Positions 9,168 to 22,275 of a DNA stretch of 64,000 nt are shown in pieces. Under the pieces are notes generated by a model. The model did no database searches, had not been told where the DNA came from, and saw only the letters and a list, made by a program, of their open reading frames with translations. The stretch is from NCBI GenBank assembly GCA_958295665.1, contig OY282558.1:115930838-115994837 (forward strand), written 5' to 3'. How positions within the stretch are numbered: the stretch's first letter is position 1; each line of letters begins with the position of its first letter. Both the position numbers and the translations under genes were made by a program. The DNA comes from Tipula vernalis. Its lineage: Eukaryota > Arthropoda > Insecta > Diptera > Tipulidae.

Positions 9168-11275
9168 ATAGGGGCGCAATACGTCTGTTCTAAGTCACTT
9201 ATCCTCTAGATTTATGAAAATTGTAATATTTTATAGATAAAAAAGGTAGGGTAGTAGGAGACCTTAGAAAATATATGTCCACTTGGATACGATCTTTGGG
9301 CCAGATTGAGAATTTTTTTAATACCAGCCTTTATACGATCTAGCATATAGGGAAGCAACACGTCTGTCCTAAGTCACTTATCTTCTTGATTTTTGAATAT
9401 TGTAATATTTTATAGATAGAGATGGCCATCCACTACCCTTGAAAATATATGTTCACTTGGGTACGATCTTTGGGCCAGATTGAGAATTTTTTTAATACCA
9501 GCCTTTATACGATTTTACATATAAGGACGCAACACGTTAATCCTAAGTCACTTATCTTCTAGATTTTTGAATATTGTAATATTTTATAGATAGAGAAGGT
9601 CACCCACTACCCTCGAAAATATATGTCCACTCGGGTTCGATCTTTGGGCCAGATTGAGAATTTTTTAATACCACCCTTTATACGATCTTACATATAGAGA
9701 AGCAACACGTCTGTCCTAAGTCACTTATCTTCTAAATTTTTGAATATTGTAATATTTTATAGATAGAAATGGCCATCCACTACCCTTGAAAATATATTTC
9801 CACTTGGGTACGATCTTTGGGCCAGATCGAGAATTTTTTTAATACCAGGGTTTATACGATCTTATATATAGGGACGCAACATGTCAATCCTAAGTCACTT
9901 ATCTTCTAGATTTTTGAATATTGTAATATTTTATAGATAGAGAAGGTCATCCACTACCCTCGAAAATATATTTCCACTTGGGTGCGATCTTTGGGCCAGA
10001 TTGAAAATTTTTTAAATACCAGCCTTTATACAATCTTACATATAGGGACGCAACATGTCAATCCTAAGTCACTTATCTTCTAGATTTTTGAATATTGTAA
10101 TATTTTATAGATAGAGAAGGTCACCCACTACCTTCGTAAATATATTTCCACTTGGGTACGATCTTTGGGCCAGATTGAGAATTTTTTTTAATACCAGCCT
10201 TTATACGATCTTACATATAAGGAAGCAACACGTTGGTCCTAAGTCACTTATCTTCTAGATTTTTGAATATTGTAATATTTTATAGATAGAGATGGCCATC
10301 CACTACCCTTGAAAATATATGTTCACTTGGGTACGATCTTTGGGCCAGATTAAGAATTTTTTTAATACCAGCCTTTATACGATTTTACATATAAGGATGC
10401 AACACGTCAATCCTAAGTACTTATCTTCTAGATTTTTGAATATTGTAATATTTCATAGATAGAGAAGGTCACCCACTACCCTCGAAAATATACGTCCACT
10501 TGGGTACGTACGATCTTTGGGCCAGATCGAGAATTTTTTTAATACCAGCCTTTATACGATCTTACATATAGGGACGCAACATGTCAATCCTAAGTCACTT
10601 ATCTTCTAGATTTTTGAATATTGTAAAATATATTTCCACTTGGGTACGATCTGTGGGCCAGATTGAGAATTTTTTTAATACCAGCCTTTATACGATCTTA
10701 CATATAGGGAAGCAACACGTCAATCCTAAGTCACTTATCTTCTAGATTTTTGAATATTGTAATATTTTATAGATAGAAAAGGCCACTCACTACCCTCGAA
10801 AATATATCTCCACTTGGGTACGATCTTTGGGCAATATTGAGAATTTTTTAATACCAGGGTTTATACGATCTTACATATAGGGAAGCAACACGTCGGTCCT
10901 AAGTCACTTATCTTGTAGATTTTTTTTATGCCCTCTACCCTTAGTGATGTATGTCAACTTGAGAACGACCTTTAGGCGAGATAGAGAATTTTTTAATATC
11001 CAACTTTATTCGAACTTATGTATAGGGATGCAGCACGTCTCTCCTAAGGCACTTATCATCTAGATTTTTGAAAATTTTAATATTTCTGAGATAGAGGAGA
11101 TTGCCCTCTACCCTTATTTATGTCTGTCCATGTGATTACGATCTTTATACCAGATTTAGAGTTTTATAATATACGATTCTATCGGTTGGCAATACGTCTG
11201 TCCCAAGTCACTTATCCTCCATATTTTTAAAAGTGTTATTGTTTAGGTAGGGAGATCGCCCACTATCCTCAATGA
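9168..11275. repeat. Satellite array, ~174-bp unit, about 13 copies
   Basis: The motif CCTAAGTCACTTATC recurs at about 9190, 9369, 9542, 9715, 9889, 10063, 10238, 10412, 10588, 10724, 10898, 11043 and 11202. The normal period is 173-176 bp. Two short intervals (136 and 145) reflect internal deletions. Each unit contains GTACGATCTTTGGGCCAGAT, AATTTTTTTAATACCAGCC and TTTATACGATCTTACATA. Units near both edges are the most diverged, as is typical of satellite borders. Inner units fall into two subtypes that tend to alternate. No coding frame runs through it. Confidence 0.93.
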
Positions 11276-11462
11276 AGTCTTTATCATTGTTTTAGGAAAG
11301 ACCGGTTCTCCGACTGTCTGTAAAACTTGTGTCCACTTGTTAGGACTTTGATTTTGTTAAATTGTTTCTGTGGACAATAGTAATTAAAACATAAGTTTAT
11401 TAAAAATAAAAATTCATAATAACGAGTGATTCTTACTAATACATTCACAGGAAAATCAATTT

Positions 11463-11558
11463 TTAGGACAAACTTCACACATTTGTGCAGTCGCGTGAAG
11501 TTTGTCCTAAATTTTGTTTTTGTAAATGTAGGATAAATTTAGGACAAACTTCACGCGA
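11463..11558. repeat. Nested short inverted repeats (TTAGGACAAACTTCAC motif, three copies)
   Basis: The 16-mer TTAGGACAAACTTCAC occurs at 11463-11478 and again at 11539-11554, with its exact reverse complement at 11495-11510 between them. The last two form a perfect 23-bp inverted repeat (11491-11513 with 11536-11558) around a 22-base loop. The first two form a 16-bp stem with a 16-base loop. Two alternative hairpins are therefore possible. Function is unknown. Confidence 0.8.
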
Positions 11559-14500
11559 ATTAAATATCGCCTAAAAGTTTCAATAATAAAAGTTGGTACT
11601 TTAAAAATCATTTTGCTATTATTGCGACAATCATAAACAGAATCGAACTCCACTACTCTCTCCAAAATTCACAAAGCTTTTAGTAGAATCATTTGAGATT
11701 CTCCACCTTTCAATAATAGAGCATGGGGCACAATTAATGATAATGTTGAGTGGCATAATTGTTTATCAGAAAATGTTTGCAGTCGTATGTTGCCAAAATC
11801 ACTGCGAGCATTATTTGTTACAGTACTGAAAAATGTCCAGGGGTTACATAGTAAGTTGCAAAGAAAGCGTTCCACTCAGTTTCTAAAGATGATAAATATG
11901 TCTTAATTTTGCCAAATGTAAGTTTCGCTTGGTGTTAAATTTGTTGCTCTGAGCGATACGGATTAAATGTGTCACTTATAAATACCCAAGTTCTCTACTA
12001 GAATTCAACCCCGAATTTTTAAACATCTTCAATCTTATAAAAATCAATTTTCTCACACAAATTATGATGAGTACAATTCTTTTAACTGTACATTATATTC
12101 CCATTGTAATTTCTCATCTCATCCGCTTGTAAACATAAAACTAAAAAACTAAAACATCATTTGATTAAATTTAATCACCGTCATTTAATCAATGTCCTAT
12201 TTTGGATTCATCCTCCTTCTTCTTTAAACATCTTATGTTTTTTATATTTCGGTTAATACATTTTTTCAACGATTCAACAGAAGAACTTAAAAAGCCAAAA
12301 ACACACAAAAATCACCCAAAAACACAACAAACATACGTATACAACAAATGTAATCAAATTTTAACACGATTTTGTTGTTTTGACATTATAAATTATGTAT
12401 TTTCTTATATATATGTATATGGGATGGTGTTGTTGTTGTCATTGCCCAGTTTTTTATATACAGGCGAACATGAATTTGAATATTAAGAAATAGAATGATT
12501 AAGCGTATACTCTGTATATGTTGGAGCTTCTGAAAACATGAGAATCGGGTGTTATGTTTGAGATATGAAAGTCGATTCAAATTTTTGTTTATAGATGGCA
12601 ACATGCACCGGCGCTAATTTAACACAAAAAAAAAAATTGTATACGCTTTTCATATACCAAACACATAAGAAAAATTGGATCTAATTATTTATCCTATATA
12701 CAACACAATTTATTCCACGTCTGTTATCTAATTAACGAATGTTGAAGTGGAAAAGAATATACGCACGGAGATAAATCCCAAACCATGGATGGACTTAGTT
12801 TGTTACTTTACACATCCACTTATTAATTATCGTTAACCAAAAAAATACAAAACAAAAAAAAGGATGAAAATTATGTGATGAGGGTTTTTTTTCTGTGTGC
12901 TCTTGTTTATAATTTCGGTGGTTTTAATCCGCATCCGTATACAGAAATATCACAAAATATATATACAAATAAAGGATCACATTGGATTTACCGAATTTAT
13001 ATTTCTTCACAGCAGGATTATTAATTTCGATACACAATATTTTGAATTTTTTGTGTTCTCTTCTGTTTTGTTGGATTTTATATTTTTCTTGATAAAATTA
13101 ATTGTTGGAAATTAATCAGAGAAATTAATAATAGGATTTAAAAATAACAAAGTATTAGGTATTATATACTTCGTATATATATATTATATAGGTGGCCCAA
13201 TTTAAATCAATTTGTATGAGTAACAAAAGGCATCTAGAATTTAATTTTTGTGTGGTGGTCCAATATATTATAATACCGTATAATTATCAATCCAAAAATT
13301 TATATAAACTTAAGCCTAAATCATCGTACATAAATCAAAACCGAATTAAATACTATACGTTTCTTAGAATATGTCATCGAAATTATAAACAAAAAAAAAA
13401 TTTTAAATAATTTGACAAATTGGACATGAATCGATAAGCATCTGGAATTTATAATTTTGATATTTTTCTTCCTGCATGTAATTTTATTATATATCAAAAT
13501 AATGTACACATATTCATATATAATGCAGTACAAATCAACCATCCATTCATTCAAAATGAATAGCGCATTAAGACATTAATGTCTTCATTAACTCGATCCG
13601 ATATTTAAAACAAAAAAATCAAATTACATTTTTAATGAATAGGTCCTGAAATGGTTTATCCTTCCGTCTTTTTTTTTAATATCCTTTAATTTATTTATTA
13701 ATTACAAAACCATCAAAAAATGTTCTTTAATCGTATAAATTGTCTAACACTAAGCGTAAAAAGGGTTTAAAAAACGGCCAAAACAACAAAAATTAGGGAT
13801 GCATCCACTTAGAAACATAAACTCTTGTGTCTGTTTTTTTTTTGTTTTAACGTTAACAGATGTCCTAGTAAATTATTATGTTAACCCTTTTATTATTCCT
13901 GTTTTGTATTATTTTTTATGTTATACGCTATATTTACGACAACATTTTGATAAATTTGTGATACAAAATTTGTGATAGAAAAATGAAAAATATAAATCAT
14001 CAATCACGATTTGTATACAATGACAGGTTCAAGTTGTTTATTTGTAATTTTCTTAAGTTTTGTTTTTTATTTTATTTTTCTAATTTTTTTAATGGATGAT
14101 TTACAAAATTAAAAGATGTGTATATAAATTTAGAAACAGGTACTTAAGAATTTTTAATATATTGATAAGAGCGATATATATAAGAGAAGGGAAATTATGC
14201 GCGTAAGTGATAGTAGTAGAACACTGTATCTATTAAACAGCTTAATGCTTCTTCAAATTGGAAATTTTATTTTAAGTTTTATTTATTCCGGGAAAGGTTA
14301 ATTTTGATTGAAAACGCGGTTATTCTCAAGTGGATACGGATTAATCTAATGTATATAGCACCATATATAACTGGTAGTTTTAGTAGCTTGAATATAAGAT
14401 AACAAGTTTTATAAATAGAATTACTTGGTTGCCGGATATCACAAGAGGAAAATACCCCTCAAAATTTTAATATAAATTAACAGAATAAGTTCTTCTCGTT

Positions 14501-14837
14501 TCTCAACTCGTTTTGAGACAAATGACTAATTCGGAAGACCGATCCGTTTGAAGATAAAAAATGTGCGTTGGTTAAATAAACTAAGATTTCCATAACATGT
14601 TTCCTTAACTATGCTAAATTTAGTACCTATAAAAAGAAAACTAAATCTTAATCCTACCTATCTATACTTAATTCATATTTACATACAACTTAACCCTTTG
14701 ACAAATAACACACTATACTTAGTGAACAAAATCACAAAACCTTTCGATTTATCCGTCGCTGTGGTGATAATAGTGTTGTATCTCCGTTTATTGCGGATGA
14801 ATCAGGTTGCGATTGATAAGCGCGCACTCAGAGAAAA
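11559..14837. other. AT-rich DNA without a supported gene
   Basis: About 3.3 kb of strongly AT-rich sequence with A/T homopolymer runs and short TATATA stretches. Frames of 60-95 codons appear, but none has a recognisable motif, and their composition (runs of I, F, K, Y, N) is that of translated AT-rich DNA. It could be intergenic or intronic host DNA. No splice structure can be defended. Confidence 0.4.
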
Positions 14838-15075
14838 AATATGATTAATTTTATCATATGTGGTGACCATCATATTTACAATAAACGAATATGATAAATG
14901 CGTAGGAATATGATTAATTTTATCAAATAAATAATTGGCACATGATCGGGAATATGATGCAATTTACTAAATTTAAAATGAATGCGCTAAAGCAAATTTA
15001 ATAATCCCAATCATATTTCAATTTTTATTTTAATAAATTCATGATAATTTCTATCATATTTGAATTGACATTTAC
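14838..15075. repeat. Cluster of ATATGATTAATTTTATCA-like motifs
   Basis: The 19-mer AATATGATTAATTTTATCA occurs at 14838-14856 and 14907-14925. The shorter form AATATGAT(A/G) or its complement ATCATATT appears several more times up to about 15060. It looks like a small degenerate tandem or palindromic repeat, perhaps part of a MITE. No terminal repeats or target duplication could be fixed. Confidence 0.35.
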
Positions 15076-18000
15076 CACACGAATAATTTGACGATATCAA
15101 AGAAATGTTAACTTAAATATAATATAAATAGCAGTGCTTTTATGATAATATGGTTAGTTTAATAAATTTTTGTTAGGGAATTATCTTGCCTAGTATACGC
15201 ATTTTATTAAATGATATAATAAAATACAATTCATAAATTAGAAACAAAATTTCATTTTATTAAAAATATATGCTACAATGTTTAGCTTTTATTTTACATA
15301 AAGTTACAAATAATAACAATTATGGTTCTTGAAATAATTAATAACAAAAATATTTTTATTAGATATAACACTCACGTGTAAACTGTGAGAATTTTTTACT
15401 AAATTTTTCGTTAGCGGCAAAGTATGAAAATATGTACCCTGTAAATTCAATTTCATAACTAAAGTAATGTGTGTTGAAACCGAAAACATCTAAATCTTCG
15501 ACGCAAATAAAATAACGTCTTTCTTATCAAATTCGCTTAAACGATTTTGAAATTTTCAAAGCATTCCAAAATAATTGAAAATAAAAATTTTGATATTTTG
15601 GGTTGAAACACCACTCTGAATTGTATTCATAAAAATCGGTTTCAATAATTAGAAAGTTCTCACGGACGTTTAGCCACTGAGTCAAGTCAATGTTGAGTAA
15701 TATAAATCTTCTGTTCCAAAAAAGCGAAAATACTCTTATTAAACCGTCTCATTTTGATAACATTTAACTCCATTAAGACTACTAAATTCAAAAAAGTTAG
15801 CGGGTCCTGACGCCAATGCACATTTTCCACATCTCAATGAGGATGATTCGCTCGATTTGGGAATGGCCGTTGCTATTGTACTATCGGCTACTTGCTTTTA
15901 TCTACCGCGCCTTCTCAATTCAAGTATATTCCTCGCCATAAGACTTCACAACAATTCAGTAGGCCAAGCCAATTAGGGTATAGAGTTCAGTGCGGCAAAA
16001 TTGAAGAACATGTGGGAATGGTGACAAACGGCAAAGCGTCTCGATCGACTACAACAATTGGGGGCCGAAAAGGATACTTACAAAAAAATCCTCATTGTAC
16101 GAAATTAGATAGAATTCAGAATGTTGAATAAATAATTTCGTATGAATGATTATTATAAGTTGAAATTCCAATGGAATTTACGGTTACCCTTGACGGTAAG
16201 ATTACGGTAAGAATAGGAAGCAGGTATATGATCTGGAAGTGGATTTCAAATTGATGGTAAAATTGAAACAAGACGATTCTAAATATAGTAGGAGCCAAGC
16301 AACGTGCTTATTAACCCACGATTAAAAAATTATGACTCAGTAAAAGATCATCTGGAAAACCAATGTGGCAAAACCTCAAAGTAGTTTCTTGGTTATAGGA
16401 GAAATACTGATATATTTCTTTAAAAGTTGGAGGTATAGCATCCTTTCACCGGCTAAAGGAAAAGGTGACTATTTCGAACGATTTTACCATAAAACCTACT
16501 TACCTTATATCTTGCTATGGTTCTAGTGGGTTGTTTCTATGGTTCTACAGTTCCAATCTTGCGTCGTTTCAGGAAAAATTAACAAATATTCCCCATCTTT
16601 TATGGTCAATAGTTCGATATGATTTGCTTAACAATAGCTATAGACTCAAATTAAAATACAATTTAAACATTTTGGCAGGAGCGTATTATCTTCGGATTAT
16701 TGCCTCTTTTCAAGATTCATTTTCACTTGGAGGAATAAGGTAAAGCTGCTGATTGCATGACTGGTCTAGATACTTCTATGTCGGTCTTGGAAGATCCCAA
16801 GAATTAAGAGGTTCACAAATTCATTGGTCAACCAAAGAGCTGAGACATGGAACAGCTTAGACATGGGACATATGACTTATCGTTACGTGAGTATTTAAAT
16901 ATCCTATAGACCACTTTTCCCGAAAATGAGGTAAAATCCTACGGCGGTCCTACGACAATTCTCCTTCGGAATGCCCATACAGAATTATCCTACTTCCAAT
17001 AGTTTCACAGGTAACCAATTTCGGATTTGTCGTATAGACCAGAGGAAACAAGGTTTTTAATTGTTATGTGTTATCCTTAATTATTCTATAGATTTCATTA
17101 GTGCCCCACTTCCATATTAGGGGATACAACACAAAAATTTGCTACTTACATTGACTTAATAACCTCACAATGCTTTCAATGAAAGTGCCAAAGAATGATA
17201 AAGGGCGGACCAGGAACGCTACCAATTTTATGTACAAGGGATCCTCTTTTGTTTTGCTCTGTACTGGTTTATAACAACCCATTTTATACCAGAACATAAC
17301 CTTGTCTTGCGGTAATTTGCAGAAATTTCGTATATGACGATTTATAAATGAGATAGGGGTACCACAAAGATTCATCAATTTTCAAATTTCTCTTATGAAA
17401 CGTCTGAATCCACTAAATGTCTCTCATTTTTAGAAAGATTGAATTCTTTAATTTGTTCATCCCAGTAGTGATTTGGTTATATATGCCAAACGACTGGCTT
17501 GTTCCTTGATATAATTTTCAAAATTTTCGTTTTAAATTTGAAAAATGATTTATATCGAAGACCTATTCCGAGAAACACTGAAATTCTGGGGTTGACACAT
17601 CAGGGGCCTTTACTAAAGAAACCACCAAAAATCAATAATATTTTTTTGTGTTCGTGTAGTTTTAATTTTTAGCTAATACTCTACTGTAAATCATTAAAAT
17701 TGCCCTAGATTATTTCGTGGCTAGTTTTTGAACTCCTATATTAAGGAGATTTGATCAGTTACTATCGAAATGTTTTCTTGACCATTTGCGACCGTATTGC
17801 TCAAATGTTAGGCAAGCGTACCCGATCAATATTTATTCAGGTAAACACTGAGAATAATTTTTCTCTGTTACTGTGAGTGACTTGCTAGAGAAAAACTGTT
17901 TGGTTAACTGTTTTGTAATGCTGCTACCCCTAACATTTGAAGAAAACTTTCATCGTGGTATTTTAGAATAAGTATATCAGTACGAATTTTCTGAATCTTC

Positions 18001-20462
18001 TTAAATGACTCGATCTTGCGTTAGGGCCATGTAGAATTTACAAAAACAATTTGTCATTGTAAGAAATTTTTGCGTTTCCTGAATGCCTTTCAAACGTGCT
18101 TAGACTTCCTTCTCGTCTACTTTTGCTGTCTTATACTCGTGTCTACAGAACTTCAGTTTCTGAACCGCTAGCTTCTTTTTTTTTTTTGTTGAGTTTGATA
18201 TTTGCTTGTCCCCACCACTAAAAATCTAAATGAAAATTCGAATGAAATCGACACAAAATTTATTGGTTTGTCATGTTGTATACGCGCGCAAGTAATTAAG
18301 TTTTTAAATAGTTCTTTATTACACCATTGGAGACATATTTGATACCAATCGACTTAACATTTCCTACTACAAATTCTTACGTAAGTACTTACTAGATCTA
18401 ATTTACCGATAATATACAAACATTTATTAATTATTAATTCCAAAAATTGTAAATGGAATGAAATTAATCAAACTCGGTGCGCGGCTACCATTTCGGTTAA
18501 TAAATTATGGATTAAAAAATTTCCATTTTTCCAAACTCTCAACTTGTCTGATTAATTCGTTCAATAATTTGATGAGAATTTTTAAGTCTTCACCATTTCA
18601 AATAATTTTGTGTAATATATAAACGGAGAGAAATAATAATAATAAAATTGAAAAGGGTTAAGGTTTCGTTTTCTGTTTTTTTTTTTTTTTGGATACCAAC
18701 AAAAAGTTTTAATTGTCCGTGAATAATGTGATCGTTAATGCTCTGGGTAAATGGGTTAGACAAAAAAAAAAAAAACTTTTTGTTTAAGTTTTATACTTAA
18801 TTATAATGGAATTAGTTTAAATATTTAATTCTATTTTTCTATAAAACAAAGCAATTTATTAGTTGATGTAATTTAAAGAGTTCGTTGTTTATTTTCCCAA
18901 CTTATCGGTATATGAATACGTAATATATACATATATGGTAAAATGTACAAGTGCCGGATTCAAAACGTAACGTACTGCAGATGCGTAAAATTTACAAATC
19001 GGAAATTGAATTTTTTATTTCGTTCCTAAGTCATAATATTTGTATAGACACATGTATGTATGTATATCCGAGAGAAAGGATCGAGGGTGCAGTCTGCGAG
19101 TTTATTGTGAATTATGATCCATGAAAACCGTACAAAATTTCAATATCCGATTTGTTTTTAATAAAAAAATTTTATCCGGCGTAAATAATTTCGTACCAAA
19201 ATAAAAAAAATAAGGGATGACGTTTAACAAAAAAAAAAAAAAAAATGGAAAATTGAATTTATGATCCCCAACACGTGACGTGGACTTGCTATTAAGCGCG
19301 CATTTACAAAAAAAACTTGATTGATTACAAATTCAACGACTTAATGTGTGTAGGACTAGAAAATACTCAGATGAATTTTGGTTAATTTACAAATATTAAA
19401 ATGAGTTATATTTCCTGTACATAAACAACAAACGCACAAACAAATTTACCATATCGAATTTACCTTTTTTTTTTTTTTTTTCTATCCTACGTTCACCATA
19501 CCATAATCACGAATTTAACCTAAAGAGTTTGAAGAAATATTGCAATTATCCAGAAAATGACTAAAGTTCATGTGGTCAAGATAAGCAAGCAAAAAATGTA
19601 CAAAAAAATTTTTTTTTGATTGATTTGAGGCGATTTCCTGTCTAATTAATTTCATCAACTATACAAAAAATGTTATAATTTGAAAACGAGTTAATTGAAA
19701 AAATGACGGAACAATTTTAGCATAAAGTAAAGTCAACAGGTCGTTAACTTAAAATGTTTTGTATTATTATGATATACACACAGTTGAGTGTTCATTAGAG
19801 AATCGTTTCTAAATCGAAATGGCAAATTATACAAACGATTTGAGAAGAGAACAGTTATCAATTTTGGTTGATCTTTATTTTTTGGTTGGTATGGGATTCT
19901 TTCAAGTTTACAACTATTGTTAATTTTAGCAAATCAAATTGTAATGTTTTTTTTTTTGTTTTGATGAATGTAAATTGTATGTTTGTGATCAGATAGATGT
20001 ATAATTTAGTCTTAACACGCAAATTAAAAGTTGGTTGAAATTTGAAATAGATATTTTAACCAAAAAGAGCCTCTTCAGCATGCCAATTTCTGCTCATCTC
20101 TTCATTGATTTGAATATATTCTTTATTCGTTTTTTCCTGATGTCTATTTTTCCAAAACAACTGGCTCTTGTTTAAGTTTTCACTGATTTCCCGCCTGGGG
20201 TTTTTCGTGGTGGTATATAAAATGCTAAACGGCCCATTACATTTAGAGATTTATTTTATACTTCATTCTTTGGAAATGTGTTTACTTCCTTAATTTCCTG
20301 CAATCACCTTAAAATTATGTATTGTCATTGCCCGAAAATACATTCGTACTGATACCAGTTCAAACAAAAATCGACTAAACGCGATGATGTTAACGTTAGC
20401 CGACCAGGACAGTATCGATAATGCACATTGATTTATTAGCAGCTCAAAATAAATATATACCA
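15076..20462. other. AT-rich DNA without a supported gene
   Basis: About 5.4 kb. The GC content rises slightly at 15,800-17,500, with frames of 60-92 codons, but no domain is recognisable and neither strand keeps one frame open. The part from 18,100 to 20,000 is rich in long T or A runs (for example near 18178, 18677, 18762, 19230 and 19466). Unidentified old elements or host intergenic or intronic DNA are both possible. Confidence 0.35.
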
Positions 20463-20713
20463 GGGGCCCTATTCTCGAATTCCACATCCATTTTCCACAT
20501 GTGGACATCTGTCAAAATTCATAAAAATTGAATTTTTTCGGTACCAAGGGAATATTTCCAAATGGGTATAAGCAGGTGGCAGAAATTCCCCATATAGGAA
20601 AATGTCCAAGCCGCATGTGTTTTATATACGAATTACAATTTCCAAACGTTTTGATGAATTTTGACAGATGTCCGCATGTGGAAAATGGTAATGGAATTCG
20701 AGAATAAGGTCCC
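20463..20713. mobile_element. MITE with ~60-bp terminal inverted repeats
   Basis: The left end reads GGGGCCCTATTCTCGAA and the right end, reversed, reads GGGACCTTATTCTCGAA. The homology continues through CCATTTTCCACATG, GGACATCTGTCAAAATTCAT and beyond, giving arms of about 60-65 bp in a 251-bp palindromic element with no coding capacity. This is the architecture of a non-autonomous DNA transposon. I could not fix a target duplication and do not assign a superfamily. Confidence 0.8.
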
Positions 20714-21434
20714 AGCGATATCGCTACTTATGAGAAGTTAGCACAAAATTTTCAACACGAAAAGGCTTTTTTCAAATTGTGTGTCTCAGCTAAAATTTAT
20801 GCAATTCCTTGCATTCATTCGACCTCAGATATGTCTCCCTGAAATGGCGAAAGATACCCGACTTTTTAATTCAAAGACAATTTAAAATCCGAGCCTCATT
20901 AAGAAATCACGCATTTAAAGGGAGAAATCAACACCTTACATATACCTACAATGAATAACGCCCCCTTTTCGATATTTCTTGAACCTATCACAGAGATGTC
21001 TTCGTGAAATGTCTTGTATCATCCGACATTGTTTAAGAGTTAAGAAATATGCTAGTTCACGGAGTCATCTCTGACGTCGGTGCATGTAGTTTATTTCTCC
21101 CTTAAAATGCTTGTTTCTTAATGAGGCTCGGACTTTAAATGATCTTTGAATTAAGAAGTCGGGTATCGTACTTCATTTCAGGGGACATACATGAGATTGA
21201 TGAAAGATATTTAGAAATTGAGATATGACCGCTTAGTGTTTATTCACTATAAATATTTTAGTTTACAAATCTCAGTCAATTTCTCTACAATTACTTTTCG
21301 GGATTAATACCGTTTTAAAAAAAAATTCTAGATGGAATGAAAATTGCTTAAATTTTGGCCGAGATACAGAATTTGAAAAAAGCCTGTTCGTTTTGAAAAT
21401 TTCGTGCTAACTTCTCGTATGTAACTCGCTCGCT
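20714..21434. mobile_element. Foldback-like element with ~250-bp arms
   Basis: The left arm (20714 to about 20945) includes GAGAAGTTAGCAC, AAAAGGCTTTTTTCAAATT, ACCCGACTTTTTAATTCAAAG and CGAGCCTCATTAAGAAA. The reverse complement of about 21100-21434 carries the same landmarks in order. The spacer is roughly 150 bp. The arms are diverged by substitutions and small indels. The element starts at the base after the MITE at 20463-20713 ends. It has no coding frame. Confidence 0.75.
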
Positions 21435-22275
21435 ATACATTTCCATAGTAAACTTACAGTCAAATTACAGTTTCATTTGATACGTGAAAACTTAGTACTG
21501 GCAAAGCTTTACAGATGTAAGCTTTAAGAATTTTGAATTTTTGATACATAAATATAAAAACTGACCTGATAATTTTTCTAGGAATAACTGTTGGCTAGGC
21601 ACACGAATTAAAACGCTTTCCAGACATGACACTTTAAGGAATGAATTAATACAAATTTTTACATTTTATATATGGCTCGTCTCATGATGTTCAACGCATA
21701 ATTCCTATGGAAAGCAGCGGCAAACCAAAATGAACCTATACATCACTTCCAGCTCTAAAATCACCATCAATTTATCATTAACTATAAAACATGTTTCGGC
21801 TGAAATATGTCAGCTGGTAAAACTTGGCTGAGATAGCCAAGACAGTGTTTGCGTTATTGATATTTTTACTAGCGGCTGAAAACATTCAGCTTAACTTAAT
21901 TAACGTGCAGATCGTGTTAATTCAAATCGAAAATAAAAAATACTAACTTTTTACTTTCGGCTAACTTTAACAGTAACTGTCTCCGCCTAAAAAGTCATCT
22001 TTTGATAAAGTTATTCTAAGGTTTAGTGAGCCCCCGCCTTAGCTCGTTGAGCTCGCACGCGTTACATATATAGGGATTTTAGGGATATTGGTCTAGTAAA
22101 CTAATACAATTCTGATCAGCTAGTTATACGCCCTGCACACGAATTCTGCTATTTAAAAGTAATAGCCTGAATTTGTTGACCAAATCATCCGGAATAGATG
22201 TAAGCTCGGTATAGTTGCGGCTGGAAATTTCTATCTTGCACTCAGAAAAAGGAATGGAAATCATCTTTGCATACT
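21435..22275. other. AT-rich non-coding DNA
   Basis: No gene is visible. Near 21940-21972 the sequence matches, in reverse complement, a string at positions 3-20 plus a following AAAGTAAAAAGT, so a dispersed repeat end lies here. TTTCAGCCGAAA-like and CAGCTGA motifs occur around 21790-21890. Confidence 0.35.

Noticed and set aside
11669..11875. 68-codon minus-strand frame in the segment after the satellite
   Set aside because: The composition is less biased than its neighbours, so it was examined, but no domain, homologous wording or extension in other frames could be recognised.
15892..16743. Frames of 79 and 92 codons in a slightly GC-richer region
   Set aside because: A decayed retroelement was considered, but no reverse transcriptase, integrase, gag or transposase motif was found in any frame from 15,780 to 17,500.
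20455..20720. Target duplication CAG or AG for the MITE
   Set aside because: The match depends on where the GGG/CCC end is set and is too short to be meaningful.
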